A stretch of DNA of 64,000 nt, taken from contig QNGE01002436.1 in assembly GCA_008508345.1 (NCBI GenBank), forward strand, positions 50,944 to 114,943, written 5' to 3'. A model generated the notes under the pieces. It was not told where the DNA came from. It saw only the letters and a program-made list of their open reading frames with translations, and made no database searches. The stretch comes from Paragonimus westermani (Eukaryota; Platyhelminthes; Trematoda; Plagiorchiida; Troglotrematidae). Shown here piece after piece: positions 42,401 to 48,300 of this stretch (positions are counted from its first letter, which is position 1; every line of letters starts with the position of its first letter). A program made the translations under genes and the position numbers.

Positions 42401-45396
42401 GATGGTTACGGTGAGCTTCAAAGTTAACCAGAACAGGTTGAAAAGTTTTCTTTTCAAGGGGACAGTTGGATGTGACGAGACCGATCAATAGCCTACAACT
42501 GATGACGGAATTTTAAACAAAGTTTAGTTTATCTGGCATAATGCCCGCGACTACCAAAAGTTCATCTTAGTATGACAAAAGTCAGCATAACAGATTCGGT
42601 ATATAAACCACTTCTACGTCTAAATCCTTAAATACCATGACAGACAGCTGCCTAATATGTTCGCGAAAGCTTTGGAGCTAATTGTAGTATGATAGGTGGC
42701 GGTTATTAGCGTTGACCACTTCCTTTGTTACAGACAGTCATCTGCGTTGCATCTTTTTCGTCCGAAAAGGTGTGCTTTTCGTTTACTGTCAAATCAACCG
42801 GCTGTAAATCTCAGTACAACAGTTTAGCATAAGATCGTGAAATGTTTTATCATGTTTGGCGCAAATTTCAACAAGATGGAGAAAAGAATGTTTGCGTCGG
42901 AGTAGAGTGAGTGAAATAATATCGCCGTAACCTCTTGGTTTTATTTTCGAGGAATTCGCTCGAAAACCCCTAGCCTCCGCTGGACGCGATGTTTGCCCAT
43001 AACCGACCACGGAAAAGACGTCTTATCCAGATCGTCGTGGTTCCGGTTGTGTGTAAATGCTTCCGGGGTATCTAGTAAACCTCACGTAAAACAATGCTGT
43101 GCAAACTGAAATGAGACTGTCGTTCCGGGTCCCAAGAAAACCTCGCCTCACCAACAAAATACGGCAAAATGTCTGTTTGCACAGATGGGGGTGAGCACCG
43201 ACAATATGGACTACCAGTCATGCTCTGATCACCCACACGTTTGTGGTGAGTTGCCTTCTCATTTGACCGGCGCAATTCATCGTCCTCCGTCATCGCTGAC
43301 AGAAATAAATCAGCAGCTCCTTCTGCCATTCGACTTCAACTAAACTATGCAAAAAGACTACTATGAATACAACAACCGAAAATAAAACTGTCTAATATTT
43401 GCAAATGAAAAGATATGAGAGTGGAGGGGATCAAGTACACGAAATCCTTGGGTTCACCCACTATATAAATAAAAATGCTAACCTACCTACCATCCATCTC
43501 AACGACCCCCAAATGTCGGATTTAAAGAGACCGGTTCATGTTATTGCAAACTTGGTAATGAAGAGTCAGTCTGAAATGGGACATCTCTACCACTCTCCGT
43601 GTTCAAACTTTTTCATTTGAACAAATGAAGGGAAGTAACCGTTTTCTAAATAAAATGAATACCTATGACAGTAGGACACTTTTCGACTTCTATCAACTTG
43701 TTCCTTTACGGTTTTCTGTTACACAAATGATTCCGTAATAAATTGGCAATGGTCATACCATACAGTCCGATTTCCTACTACTATGCATATGGTCTTCGGC
43801 TAACGACATGAACATGAGCAACAGAACATAGTGTATGTTTCGCCTAATTTTATCCACCAACTAATTAAATTTAGGAATAAGCCAGAAGGTAAGTAGTGTG
43901 AAGAACGATGGGGGGGTATGCAAAAAACTACCTAACCACCTAGATCTGTACACTTTCAAGGACTGGGGGTAAATGATTCCGACAGTCAAAAGTCCAGCTT
44001 CTAGTCCCCTATTCGAGTGCTCAACAATGCCATCAAATGGTGCGGCTGAATGCAAACAGCTCAGTATTATTGAGTTGGGGTGGACACCGTCCAGTGTGAC
44101 CTCTCATCTAGTGGCTGTTGACATCAAAGCTGTTCTAATTTGATTTGAAATTCTCTAACTTTAAAAGTACAGAAAATTATGTAACCTCACATGCCTATCG
44201 TTCGTATTACAGCCTCCGAATTGAACAAACCAGTCAACAATATTCCTACACAGAGGGCAGGACATAAAACAAACTCCACGGTCAGTTTCTTGGAGCAGCA
44301 GTTTGCAAGTTAAAAATATATGTTTTAAACCAGTAATGGCTTCCCACTAGCACGTGCCAGCTTGTTAAGTTTTCCACTATGTAATAAGTCAGCGATTGTA
44401 TTCTGCGTGATCCGTAGGCACTGGTGAAATATTTCATCTTCGACAAAATTTGAAATTCAAGGTGTTATTGGTGACAGTTTAAGTAAATAAACTTTTTCCA
44501 CGGGCTGTTCACAAAACCAATTCCAATTTGACTTGCCACCACTAGTTTCAAAATGCAGTAAAGCTGTCTATCACACATCGCCACGAATTTTACAATATGC
44601 GCATATCGTTTTATCTCGTGGAAGCACTTATGAGACCTCCGTAATTGTAATGGCCAGATAAGACAAATGTCCCGAGAACCGCCTAATATATCATCAATTA
44701 ACTCTCACAATTGATCCTGAAATGGGTTGATAGTACATTAGAAGTTTTCAGATGCAAACTCAGGCGGCCTGGAGTGGTTTCTGTAGGCCATGACTAGCCT
44801 ATCAATTTCGTGTAACCTAAACAGTCACATCCATGAATTACACGTTGTCCGGAAGAATCGGCAAGGAACGAACTTGCACACGTGCACGCGACTGCTGGTA
44901 AAACGACAACAGTGTTAATGCAAAAAGTAAGTTCAAAACAAATGAAAATGGACTTTTTTAAAAGGTGAAACTCAACATGATGTATGGATAAGTAGCATGC
45001 TGTAGACTGGGCTGATACTTGGACTAACTTTACTCACCGCCTAGGGCTGCGACTTGTCCAGCCATTAGTGTGGCTGGTCCATTGTCAAGCGTCTCGAACA
45101 ACGTCGTCTCGACAATGCCTTTGCGGACGGTACTGGAAACTTTGGAGCCTAGAATTAGTGTGATAAAAATGAAAATAGATTCGTGAAAAAAAACGGTTAC
45201 ACTTACCTAGCAAAATTGCCCCGGACATTTCAAAAATCGTGGCTAATGTGCACGCCTGCTTTAAAGTCAGCACACCAGAACCCACACTAGAGCCAAACGT
45301 GTTCGCCACATCATTCGCACCGATACCGAAAGCTAGAACGAAGGCGACCAGGAATCCGACAACGACCATCCATATTTGTTCACTAGGTATGTACAT
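6257..45396 (-). CDS. SLC20A: Sodium-dependent phosphate transporter (PiT/SLC20 family), split gene, 3' part missing
   Basis: This entry spans the recognised coding exons, read right to left: 45207-45396, 45038-45148, 38118-38258, 32527-32612, 25876-25972, 20310-20429, 18728-19078 and probably 6257-6429. The family imports inorganic phosphate with sodium across the plasma membrane. The joined N-terminal part aligns from memory with vertebrate PiT1/PiT2 from residue 1 through the segment before the big cytoplasmic loop. It carries GANDVA near residue 26, the family's critical acidic residues at D29 and E56, and the [13 protein letters not shown] box. Introns run from 58 bases to 12.3 kb and are full of retrotransposon remains. 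The second PiT domain (HGGNDVSN box and the second SGTH-like box) was searched for on the minus strand down to base 1 and not seen, so the gene should continue left of the window. The identification is firm; the loop exons are less so. Confidence 0.9.
6430..14480. other. Intron 7, left part (8 kb): mostly unrecognised
   Basis: Apart from the 163-codon minus frame at 12181-12672, listed separately, I see no family. A minus frame at 8670-8882 contains an acceptor-like TTTTTAG and a good GTGAGT donor around 8824-8858, but the piece between them would be only about 35 bases. No tandem repeat or retrotransposon core was recognised. The stretch 13.9-14.48 kb may hold the unrecognisable 5' end of the LINE A copy. 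Confidence 0.45.
12181..12672 (-). CDS. Unidentified 163-codon open frame, possible exon
   Basis: This is one of the longest open frames outside repeats. It reads [20 protein letters not shown], later [20 protein letters not shown], and near the end [20 protein letters not shown]. The alternation of hydrophobic and polar residues suggests beta strands. An acceptor-like CTGTCAACAG at about 12526 and a possible donor TTTTCAG followed by GTGGTC near 12206 could bound an exon. I recognise no family. In a window of this size a frame of this length can arise by chance. If real, it would be an exon of a minus-strand gene inside the transporter's intron 7, or an unusual loop exon of the transporter. 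Confidence 0.28.
   Translation of the reverse strand: MACSLASVAHCPRQLGTGNQLFMFEVIENRKILWMGSRITWSKFHCQQIAKLSQHIYSMRRSYNLFLSQSHPLFRFTRSATTVIVTVDDPIFVTFQLPASAVNIMDRTGITENVYERITLETSSDPNAFFLPTLSNRQLKFDPNILLKIPTSSGFQVVDFVGC
14490..17112 (+). mobile_element. LINE family A, decayed non-LTR retrotransposon
   Basis: The order is that of an APE-type non-LTR element. A fragment of the endonuclease end is seen ([14 protein letters not shown] from about 14662), then a linker ([14 protein letters not shown] near 15165). The reverse transcriptase follows in several frames: [17 protein letters not shown] and SFRPSRW near 15660-15780, then [22 protein letters not shown] and LDVELL near 15995-16100. The end is [20 protein letters not shown] (16689-16750) and a SRVGRFRL...[15 protein letters not shown] tail. 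Stops and frameshifts break every part, and the active-site YADD box is not recognisable. It lies in the transporter's intron 7, opposite to the gene. The 3' end carries a weak GAT-rich tail near 17109-17141. The clade within non-LTR elements is not assigned. Confidence 0.85.
16348..17100 (+). repeat. Copy 1 of a 753-base near-identical repeat
   Basis: Compared base by base by eye with 26522-27274 (offset 10174), I find one difference, a C/T near 17084. It is the 3' end of the LINE A element: the last part of its reverse transcriptase reading plus 3' non-coding DNA. It contains stop codons and a frame change in both copies. Confidence 0.93.
17142..18727. other. Intron 7, right end: little recognised
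   Basis: Besides the possible exon at 17293-17393, a plus-strand open frame of 63 codons at 17881-18072 has no recognisable family. Nothing else is seen. Confidence 0.45.
17293..17393 (-). CDS. Possible extra loop exon of the phosphate transporter
   Basis: This is a minus-strand 101-base segment between an acceptor (GCATCTAG) and a weak donor (CAG followed by GTGGTT). It would begin with two bases, in phase with exon 7, and read [18 protein letters not shown], then [13 protein letters not shown]. That composition suits the hydrophilic loop. It ends on a codon boundary, which does not fit the exon at 6257-6429 directly, so either a further exon intervenes or one of the two is not real. It lies about 180 bases past the 3' end of the LINE A copy. 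Confidence 0.3.
18728..19078 (-). CDS. SLC20A: PiT phosphate transporter exon 7 (large cytoplasmic loop)
   Basis: This 351-base segment fits phase 2/1 between exon 6 and the next exon. It sits in a minus-strand open frame of 183 codons, the longest in the window. It reads [20 protein letters not shown], then a hydrophilic stretch rich in N, S, Q, E and K, ending PNRLTHT. The PiT family has a long, poorly conserved hydrophilic loop at exactly this place, starting with basic residues. The donor is ACACAG followed by GTGCGT. Two acceptors in the same phase are possible: the AG just before 19078, and one 24 bases upstream. Assignment rests on position, composition and phase rather than on sequence similarity. 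Confidence 0.68.
19079..20309. other. Intron 6 (1.2 kb): nothing recognised
   Basis: The hydrophobic minus-strand frame covering 20040-20312 is out of frame with exon 6 across the donor and does not match the family. No repeat or RNA gene is seen. Confidence 0.5.
20310..20429 (-). CDS. SLC20A: PiT phosphate transporter exon 6 (helix before cytoplasmic loop)
   Basis: This 120-base exon in phase 2/1 encodes [19 protein letters not shown], then [20 protein letters not shown]. It corresponds to the PiT segment with KLPLWG, a long hydrophobic helix, and a basic end equivalent to CPRMKRKI. The glycine triplet GCGGG within the helix is unusual against vertebrate PiT. The acceptor is GTTGTAG and the donor is GTAAGC. 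The reading frame continues past the donor into DNA unlike the family, which supports the splice. Confidence 0.87.
20430..25875. other. Intron 5 (5.4 kb), unrecognised with simple repeats
   Basis: No coding segment of the transporter is missing between exons 5 and 6. A GGCA tract is at 21739-21752, TCTG/TTTG-rich DNA near 21840-21885, and alternating TA, CA and TG steps near 24029-24063. Short open frames such as 21702-21983 plus and 23874-24176 minus overlap these simple sequences and look like chance. Confidence 0.5.
21739..21752. repeat. Short GGCA tract
   Basis: About three and a half GGCA units in the transporter's intron 5. Confidence 0.85.
25876..25972 (-). CDS. SLC20A: PiT phosphate transporter exon 5
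   Basis: This 97-base exon starts on a codon boundary and ends with one base. It reads [20 protein letters not shown] and then [12 protein letters not shown]. It corresponds to the PiT segment DPVPNGLRALPVFYA, a proline-rich linker leading into a hydrophobic helix. The join to exon 4 (LVLIK to DEPLEP) reproduces the family's lysine followed by an acidic residue and proline. The acceptor is ATTTTTAG and the donor is GTATGT. Confidence 0.9.
25973..26521. other. Intron 4, left end: nothing firmly recognised
   Basis: A minus-strand 85-codon frame (26060-26317) reads [20 protein letters not shown], but I know no family. It would have to be skipped by the transporter, whose exons 4 and 5 join directly. 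Confidence 0.4.
26522..27317 (+). mobile_element. LINE family A, 5'-truncated 3' end with GAT tail
   Basis: It starts abruptly inside the reverse transcriptase C-terminal reading at AGTTGACTCCACC and runs to the element's 3' end, followed by a GAT-triplet tract at 27282-27317. Abrupt 5' truncation plus a simple-repeat tail is the usual outcome of target-primed reverse transcription. It matches 16348-17100 at all but one position that I could see. It lies in the transporter's intron 4, opposite to the gene. I could not find a convincing target-site duplication. Confidence 0.9.
27282..27317. repeat. GAT triplet tract, retrotransposon tail
   Basis: The tract is an ATG/GAT repeat with one GGT interruption directly after the 3' end of the LINE A fragment. 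The matching place after the other copy (17109-17141) has only a few GAT units. Confidence 0.85.
27318..28830. other. Intron 4, middle: nothing recognised
   Basis: AT-rich DNA between the LINE A fragment and the LINE B copy. The plus frame at 28148-28354 and minus frame at 28495-28686 have no recognisable family. The A-rich stretch near 28690-28745 is just beyond the 3' side of LINE B and may belong to its decayed end. Confidence 0.45.
28831..29282 (-). repeat. LINE B 3' unit
   Basis: It matches 5205-5605 over most of its length by eye, with an insertion of about 60 bases near 28885-28945. On the minus strand it reads [20 protein letters not shown] and [17 protein letters not shown] in one of several frames, but no domain is known to me. 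It could be the 3' untranslated end of the LINE or a separate short element sitting at its end. Confidence 0.75.
29290..30200 (-). pseudogene. LINE B reverse transcriptase, broken
   Basis: From right to left it reads [20 protein letters not shown], then [55 protein letters not shown] and [15 protein letters not shown]. The [14 protein letters not shown] active-site box is near 29310-29350. The order equals fingers and palm motifs of non-LTR reverse transcriptases. The second aspartate pair of the YADD box is changed to Y-A-E-D, so the catalytic centre is damaged, and stops separate the frames. The thumb and C-terminal region is missing. Confidence 0.85.
30211..30711 (-). pseudogene. LINE B linker between endonuclease and reverse transcriptase
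   Basis: This is an uninterrupted minus-strand frame of 166 codons. It begins with [19 protein letters not shown], equivalent to the end of the endonuclease (LDSDHALVR with the catalytic histidine lost), and continues with the basic, helical linker seen in related elements ([38 protein letters not shown]). It is too short to act alone and is a remnant of the larger element. Confidence 0.8.
30775..31415 (-). pseudogene. LINE B endonuclease domain, broken
   Basis: The first frame (31415-31203) reads [20 protein letters not shown] and [14 protein letters not shown], which corresponds to the start of an APE-type endonuclease (LSTFNVRTL, then DIC-LSETRI). The catalytic glutamate position shows GSEAI in place of the usual SETR. 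After a frame change, 31121-30768 contains [31 protein letters not shown] and a degenerate H-ATW motif. Such a domain would nick target DNA to prime reverse transcription. This copy cannot encode a working enzyme. Confidence 0.82.
31510..32526. other. Intron 4, right part: nothing recognised
   Basis: A minus-strand open frame of 146 codons covers 31883-32323, but it has no recognisable family and no place in the transporter, because exons 4 and 5 join directly in the family alignment. The right end of the LINE B copy borders this stretch. Confidence 0.45.
32527..32612 (-). CDS. SLC20A: PiT phosphate transporter exon 4 ([10 protein letters not shown] helix)
   Basis: This 86-base exon begins with two bases, which complete valine after exon 3's KI, and ends on a codon boundary. 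It reads [20 protein letters not shown] followed by IHYLVLIK. It matches the PiT segment SWF(V/I)SPLLSG and the following hydrophobic helix almost exactly. The acceptor is TTCCGCAG and the donor is GTTAGT. This is one of the least ambiguous exons of the gene. Confidence 0.93.
32613..34790. other. Intron 3, left part: nothing recognised
   Basis: This part of intron 3 contains short open frames on both strands, for example minus 33612-33818 and 34226-34504, without a family I know. A small repeat of the unit CAGAAATCA, mixed with ATC triplets, is at 34174-34210 and could be the microsatellite tail of a decayed minus-strand insertion. Confidence 0.5.
34174..34210. repeat. CAGAAATCA/ATC short repeat
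   Basis: Three copies of CAGAAATCA, with an ATC run between the second and third. It may be a worn microsatellite or the tail of an old insertion. Confidence 0.75.
34791..35430 (+). mobile_element. Reverse transcriptase remnant of a third LINE type
   Basis: In broken plus-strand frames I read [17 protein letters not shown] (34817-34870), [20 protein letters not shown] (35031-35090), [10 protein letters not shown] (35140-35170), GISKLMK...IKLLHMC (35210-35250) and [16 protein letters not shown] (about 35363-35410). These are, in order, the fingers, GFR, DL-KAF and YADD-type motifs of a non-LTR reverse transcriptase. The spacing and wording (CGF, TLDM, DFTK) differ from families A and B, so this is a separate lineage. 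It lies in the transporter's intron 3, opposite to the gene. Stops make it non-functional. Confidence 0.7.
35431..37684. other. Intron 3, middle: nothing firmly recognised
   Basis: Besides the minus-strand frame at 37403-37618, listed separately, there is a plus-strand 87-codon frame at 37085-37348 without a known family. The stretch separates two reverse transcriptase remnants of different wording. Confidence 0.45.
37403..37618 (-). CDS. Unidentified open frame with a weak immunoglobulin-like look
   Basis: The minus-strand frame reads [20 protein letters not shown], then [11 protein letters not shown] and [11 protein letters not shown] tryptophan followed by YLKD and later strand-like L-V-L-I is the kind of spacing seen in immunoglobulin V-type domains, but the cysteines are absent from the visible part. 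The opposite strand is also open here, which lowers the weight of the frame. No convincing pair of splice sites was found. Confidence 0.2.
   Translation of the reverse strand: MTVSPIVRDNGIESDPWYLKDNDSRLIVRLVMLQDPPQGKNMIIVSSTGKESHLFVLRLINDSHSFGRRIF
37685..37965 (+). mobile_element. Reverse transcriptase scrap of a LINE
   Basis: Plus-strand reading in two frames gives [36 protein letters not shown] and [15 protein letters not shown] (37725-37895). This is the segment of a non-LTR reverse transcriptase from SGVRQGCP to the YADD box, with the box changed to FVHD. Upstream and downstream parts are not recognisable. The wording is closer to families A and B than to the 34.8-kb remnant. Confidence 0.68.
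38118..38258 (-). CDS. SLC20A: PiT phosphate transporter exon 3 (SGTH box)
   Basis: This 141-base exon in phase 2/1 encodes [18 protein letters not shown], then [14 protein letters not shown] and [10 protein letters not shown]. The block [19 protein letters not shown] is nearly identical to the vertebrate PiT LPISGTHCIVGATIGFSLV. In PiT2 the serine of this box has been shown to matter for phosphate import. The junction with exon 2 gives [15 protein letters not shown], continuous with the family alignment and needing no extra exon. The acceptor is CATTACAG. The donor GTAGGT is slightly unusual but fits. Confidence 0.93.
39726..39986 (-). CDS. Unidentified open frame ending in a hydrophobic segment, possible terminal exon
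   Basis: This minus-strand frame of 86 codons begins [20 protein letters not shown], contains [17 protein letters not shown], and ends in a hydrophobic stretch ([16 protein letters not shown]) followed by a stop. An acceptor-like GTATAG lies just before the ATG. The pattern would suit the last exon of a single-pass or lipid-anchored surface protein, but I know no matching family. It lies in the transporter's intron 2, on the same strand. It could be chance. Confidence 0.25.
   Translation of the reverse strand: MSSIVHLESGTVICTFDAQLYSGDVLHQRSGGVANGFRLDLPQPIHSREVLNIPPLNPLLASSLGMADMQWIYLSSVTLIFICAWC
41282..41296. repeat. Short GAT tract
   Basis: Five GAT units in the transporter's intron 2. The tails of LINE fragments in this window have the same triplet, but no retrotransposon wording is seen directly upstream. 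Confidence 0.8.
45038..45148 (-). CDS. SLC20A: PiT phosphate transporter exon 2 (first extracellular loop, second helix start)
   Basis: This 111-base exon begins with two bases and ends with one base of a split codon, in phase with both neighbours. It reads [18 protein letters not shown], then [15 protein letters not shown]. This matches the PiT pattern of a GAK/GSK motif, an IRKGI motif, a variable extracellular stretch and LMAG-V-A. The variable part in vertebrates carries an N-glycosylation site; none is evident here. The acceptor is ATTCTAG and the donor is GTGAGT. Confidence 0.92.
45149..45206 (-). other. Intron 1, only 58 bases
   Basis: It starts GTAAGTG and ends TTCTAG on the minus strand. 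It is far shorter than every other intron of this gene, which all exceed 1 kb. It interrupts the codon for glycine in the LLGSK motif (phase 1). Nothing else is seen in it. Confidence 0.85.
45207..45396 (-). CDS. SLC20A: PiT phosphate transporter exon 1 (start codon, first membrane helix)
   Basis: The exon encodes residues 1-63 plus one base. ATG at 45396 gives [15 protein letters not shown], which lines up with the short N-terminus of PiT2 within one residue. The helix [15 protein letters not shown] leads into [10 protein letters not shown] (residues 26-35) and [12 protein letters not shown], the most conserved block of the family. D29 and E56 match the acidic residues known to be needed for transport in mammalian PiT2 (D28 and E55). 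The frame stays open about 12 codons upstream of the ATG, so a slightly longer N-terminus or an upstream exon is possible; the PiT alignment favours this ATG. The donor is CTAG followed by GTAAGTG. Confidence 0.93.
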
Positions 45397-48300
45397 TATC
45401 CAGCTTGTTCCGTTGAAAGCGCAAGGCCAACTTTACAAAACAGCTGTCAAAGGAAAACGCAGGAAAGAAAGCACCATACACTAAATGCTGAGAAGAACTA
45501 GAATCCTTCTGCACCTACAAACGTTTAAAAATAATGGTATTTCTCACTGCTTGCAAACAAGTAAAGCATGTTCAAATTTACAGAGCGCATTTTCTACCCA
45601 CAGCTCATACACGACGACGATGAATTGACCGGAAGGTCATGATGTGAGCTAAAAAACATGAGCCGGTTAGTTTGAACTCCCGCTAATTCGACCTGTTTCC
45701 AAGTTTGAACTGTCTTGACTTAACATACGGAGTCAGTAAATTCGTGTAATCTGCATCATTTTCATTGTTGCTTGTTTAATCTCATTGAATCTAAATCTTT
45801 TGCCGAGATCCTAAAGCAACTCACTCTCCTCTTTTCAGAAGGGAGCGACAAAAACTGGGTAATCGCCAGCGGTGCAAATCTGTGACCTTAGAGACAACCT
45901 GACTGCACGGATTTCCTCATACAATTCTGGTGACAAACTGGGTGTTTCCGAGTGTCTTGAAGACCCAAAAGAATATCGAAGTCCGAGCTGCTGAACGAGT
46001 AATCGTATCTAATTCGTTTTTAAGATGAAAGACTGAGAATTTGTGAGCACTTAACCTACCACTAACGTCACTATCAGGCCAAACATGTCCGATGCGTGGG
46101 AAACGATAACGGGAGATTCAAAATCTACCTCCCGCTGAACCTACCAACTGTTGCGCCTGAAGGATTCCGCTGTTAAAAATGTAGCACACGGTCATCTTGG
46201 TCACAATAACAAACCTGTTTGAAGAATACCACGCGACAAGTCTGACAATCAGAACCAGTGCTGCGTTTTATTCCTTCGGATATTCTTCCTGGGCCTTGAA
46301 AACTTCAAGACCACTACCGACTGGGGAAGCATAGGTAAGACCCTATTTTCCAGTCTCTGAACCTGAGGTGACAAAAAGTTGAGACGTTGTCCGTAAAAAA
46401 AATGCACACGTCAAAAATCAATTGGGAAGATGATAAATACGATTCTCTCTTTTTAAAAGAAAGTTTCATTATGGTGGACTGGAAGGGGTAAATTATACAG
46501 TCTGCTTTGCAATACTCTCTGGTTACAGTATTTTGATCGCACTAACGTTCCCCTCCAGACGGAATTACGTAGCAGATTCCTACGCCATGACAACGCGTCA
46601 ATGCACAGTTCTCACATAAAGGTGGATTTTTCGTATGATTCCAAAAATATTCTTCAAAGCATAGACCTTATTTGCTTGTTCTCTCATCATGTGGTTCTCA
46701 TCTACTCTAAAAATAAAAACGAATCCAAGTGAGAAGCAGACTGAAGTGGGCGAATTAGTCCGGTGTGTTGTTCAAACCGAAAAATACCCAAGTTTATTTG
46801 GCATGTTTTTTGAGGAATAGATTGATTCCCTGATTTGTAGTCCTAAAAACCGTACTGACATTGGCGGGAATTATATTGAAGGCGAACAAACCATAGGTTT
46901 AGAGGATGATTTTCAGACAGTCCCGATTTTTAACACTAAGAGTTTCAACACTTTCCTATGCACCTGACAACATTAAATCCAAAATGTTGTGCAAAACTTG
47001 TTGCTTTCAGCTAGAGTATGTCGAAAATGAAACAATACCTTCGAGACTGGTTTCAACTATTCATTAAACCGTTCGGTTGCGTATTGTGAGTTAACGAAAA
47101 ATGTAGCTGGCTCTGTTAGAGACAGATCCATTGAACGGACATCAGTGTAGTTCAGTGCGTGACTCAAATGGTTGGAACAATTATTGTTCATGCAGTGTTC
47201 CCTCTAAAAATTAACCCTCATGGAAGACAACTGAGATAGTCTTTGGTTAATTAGCAGTCCCTGATGGGAAAGAGTTTTGTAAATTGTCCAGATTTCATAG
47301 GTTCGTGGGATCAACCAGAAGTGGTTCTTGTGAGGAGAATATTCCCTGTTGAGGGTCAACGATATTAAATTCATCTCTGCGTTTTAAAATTGAACAGCTA
47401 CTCTTCGTAAGCCTACCAAATGGTAAGCAGAACCGGACATGAAGTTATGTATAGAAATGGTCGAAGCGCTTCATTGTGATAGCCACACTTTGCAGCGAGC
47501 GCCAACATGAAAGCGGTTTATTGTTTTGTTTCAAACATAGTGGGCTTACGGTTTTGCAATTCTGTGGCTTGTGAAGAATTCAGGAAGCACCCAACCAACA
47601 AGGAACATATTAGAATCCTAGGTATATAGTTCTGCCTCCTGGTGTGGATCGTCGCAGTCTCAGCCTGGTAAGGTTGAAATATCAACCTTAGTGAGCAGAT
47701 GGAACAAGGTTTCCACAATCCACATTTCCTTTTTCAACCGAAAGTTGTGCTATAGTACCGATATTAGTTTGTCTCGACCGAAATCCGTTTGCAAATTTAT
47801 AACAAGAATACTTATAACGGATAAGGATGATGAGCCATAGCCTGCTTAATAGATCTAAATTTTGAACATTTGTAAGCAAATTCGTGTTGATCGGCGTCAA
47901 AACAAAAACAGACATGGAATCGCTTGTTTCAAAATCCGTTCAACATGTTCGACGGTCCGTCAAGTAGCCAATGCTCACTTGACTTAAGGCTAACACAACA
48001 GCTGATTGGGTCACCAAATGTATTTCTAACTGTTCATTTGGTTCCATCGCGATGCACTGGATTGCGTGGTAGTAGCACGTTAATCTGCCTTTGATAGTCC
48101 CGTTAACATCTCTCTCCCATTCAAATAAGAACAGTTGAGAATGAATAAATTGTCACGAACTTTCAGGATAAAAATGGAATTTTTTGTGTAAATATACTAC
48201 AAAATTCCTAGGTGAAACCGTCAATAACCACGCGTAATCTGGCGATATTATCACTGAACACTGCCGATGTGAAACTCGAGGATAAAACATTTTCAGGGAC

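Larger units (their letters stand above)
38259..45037 (-). other. Intron 2 (6.8 kb), mostly unrecognised
   Basis: No part of it matches the transporter. A minus-strand open frame at 39726-39986 is listed separately. Two further minus frames, at 43072-43329 and 42789-43010, are open for 85 and 73 codons, but I recognise neither. A short GAT tract is at 41282-41296. A plus-strand frame of about 54 codons starting at 40021 has no recognisable family. The remainder shows no structure that I can support. Confidence 0.5.
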
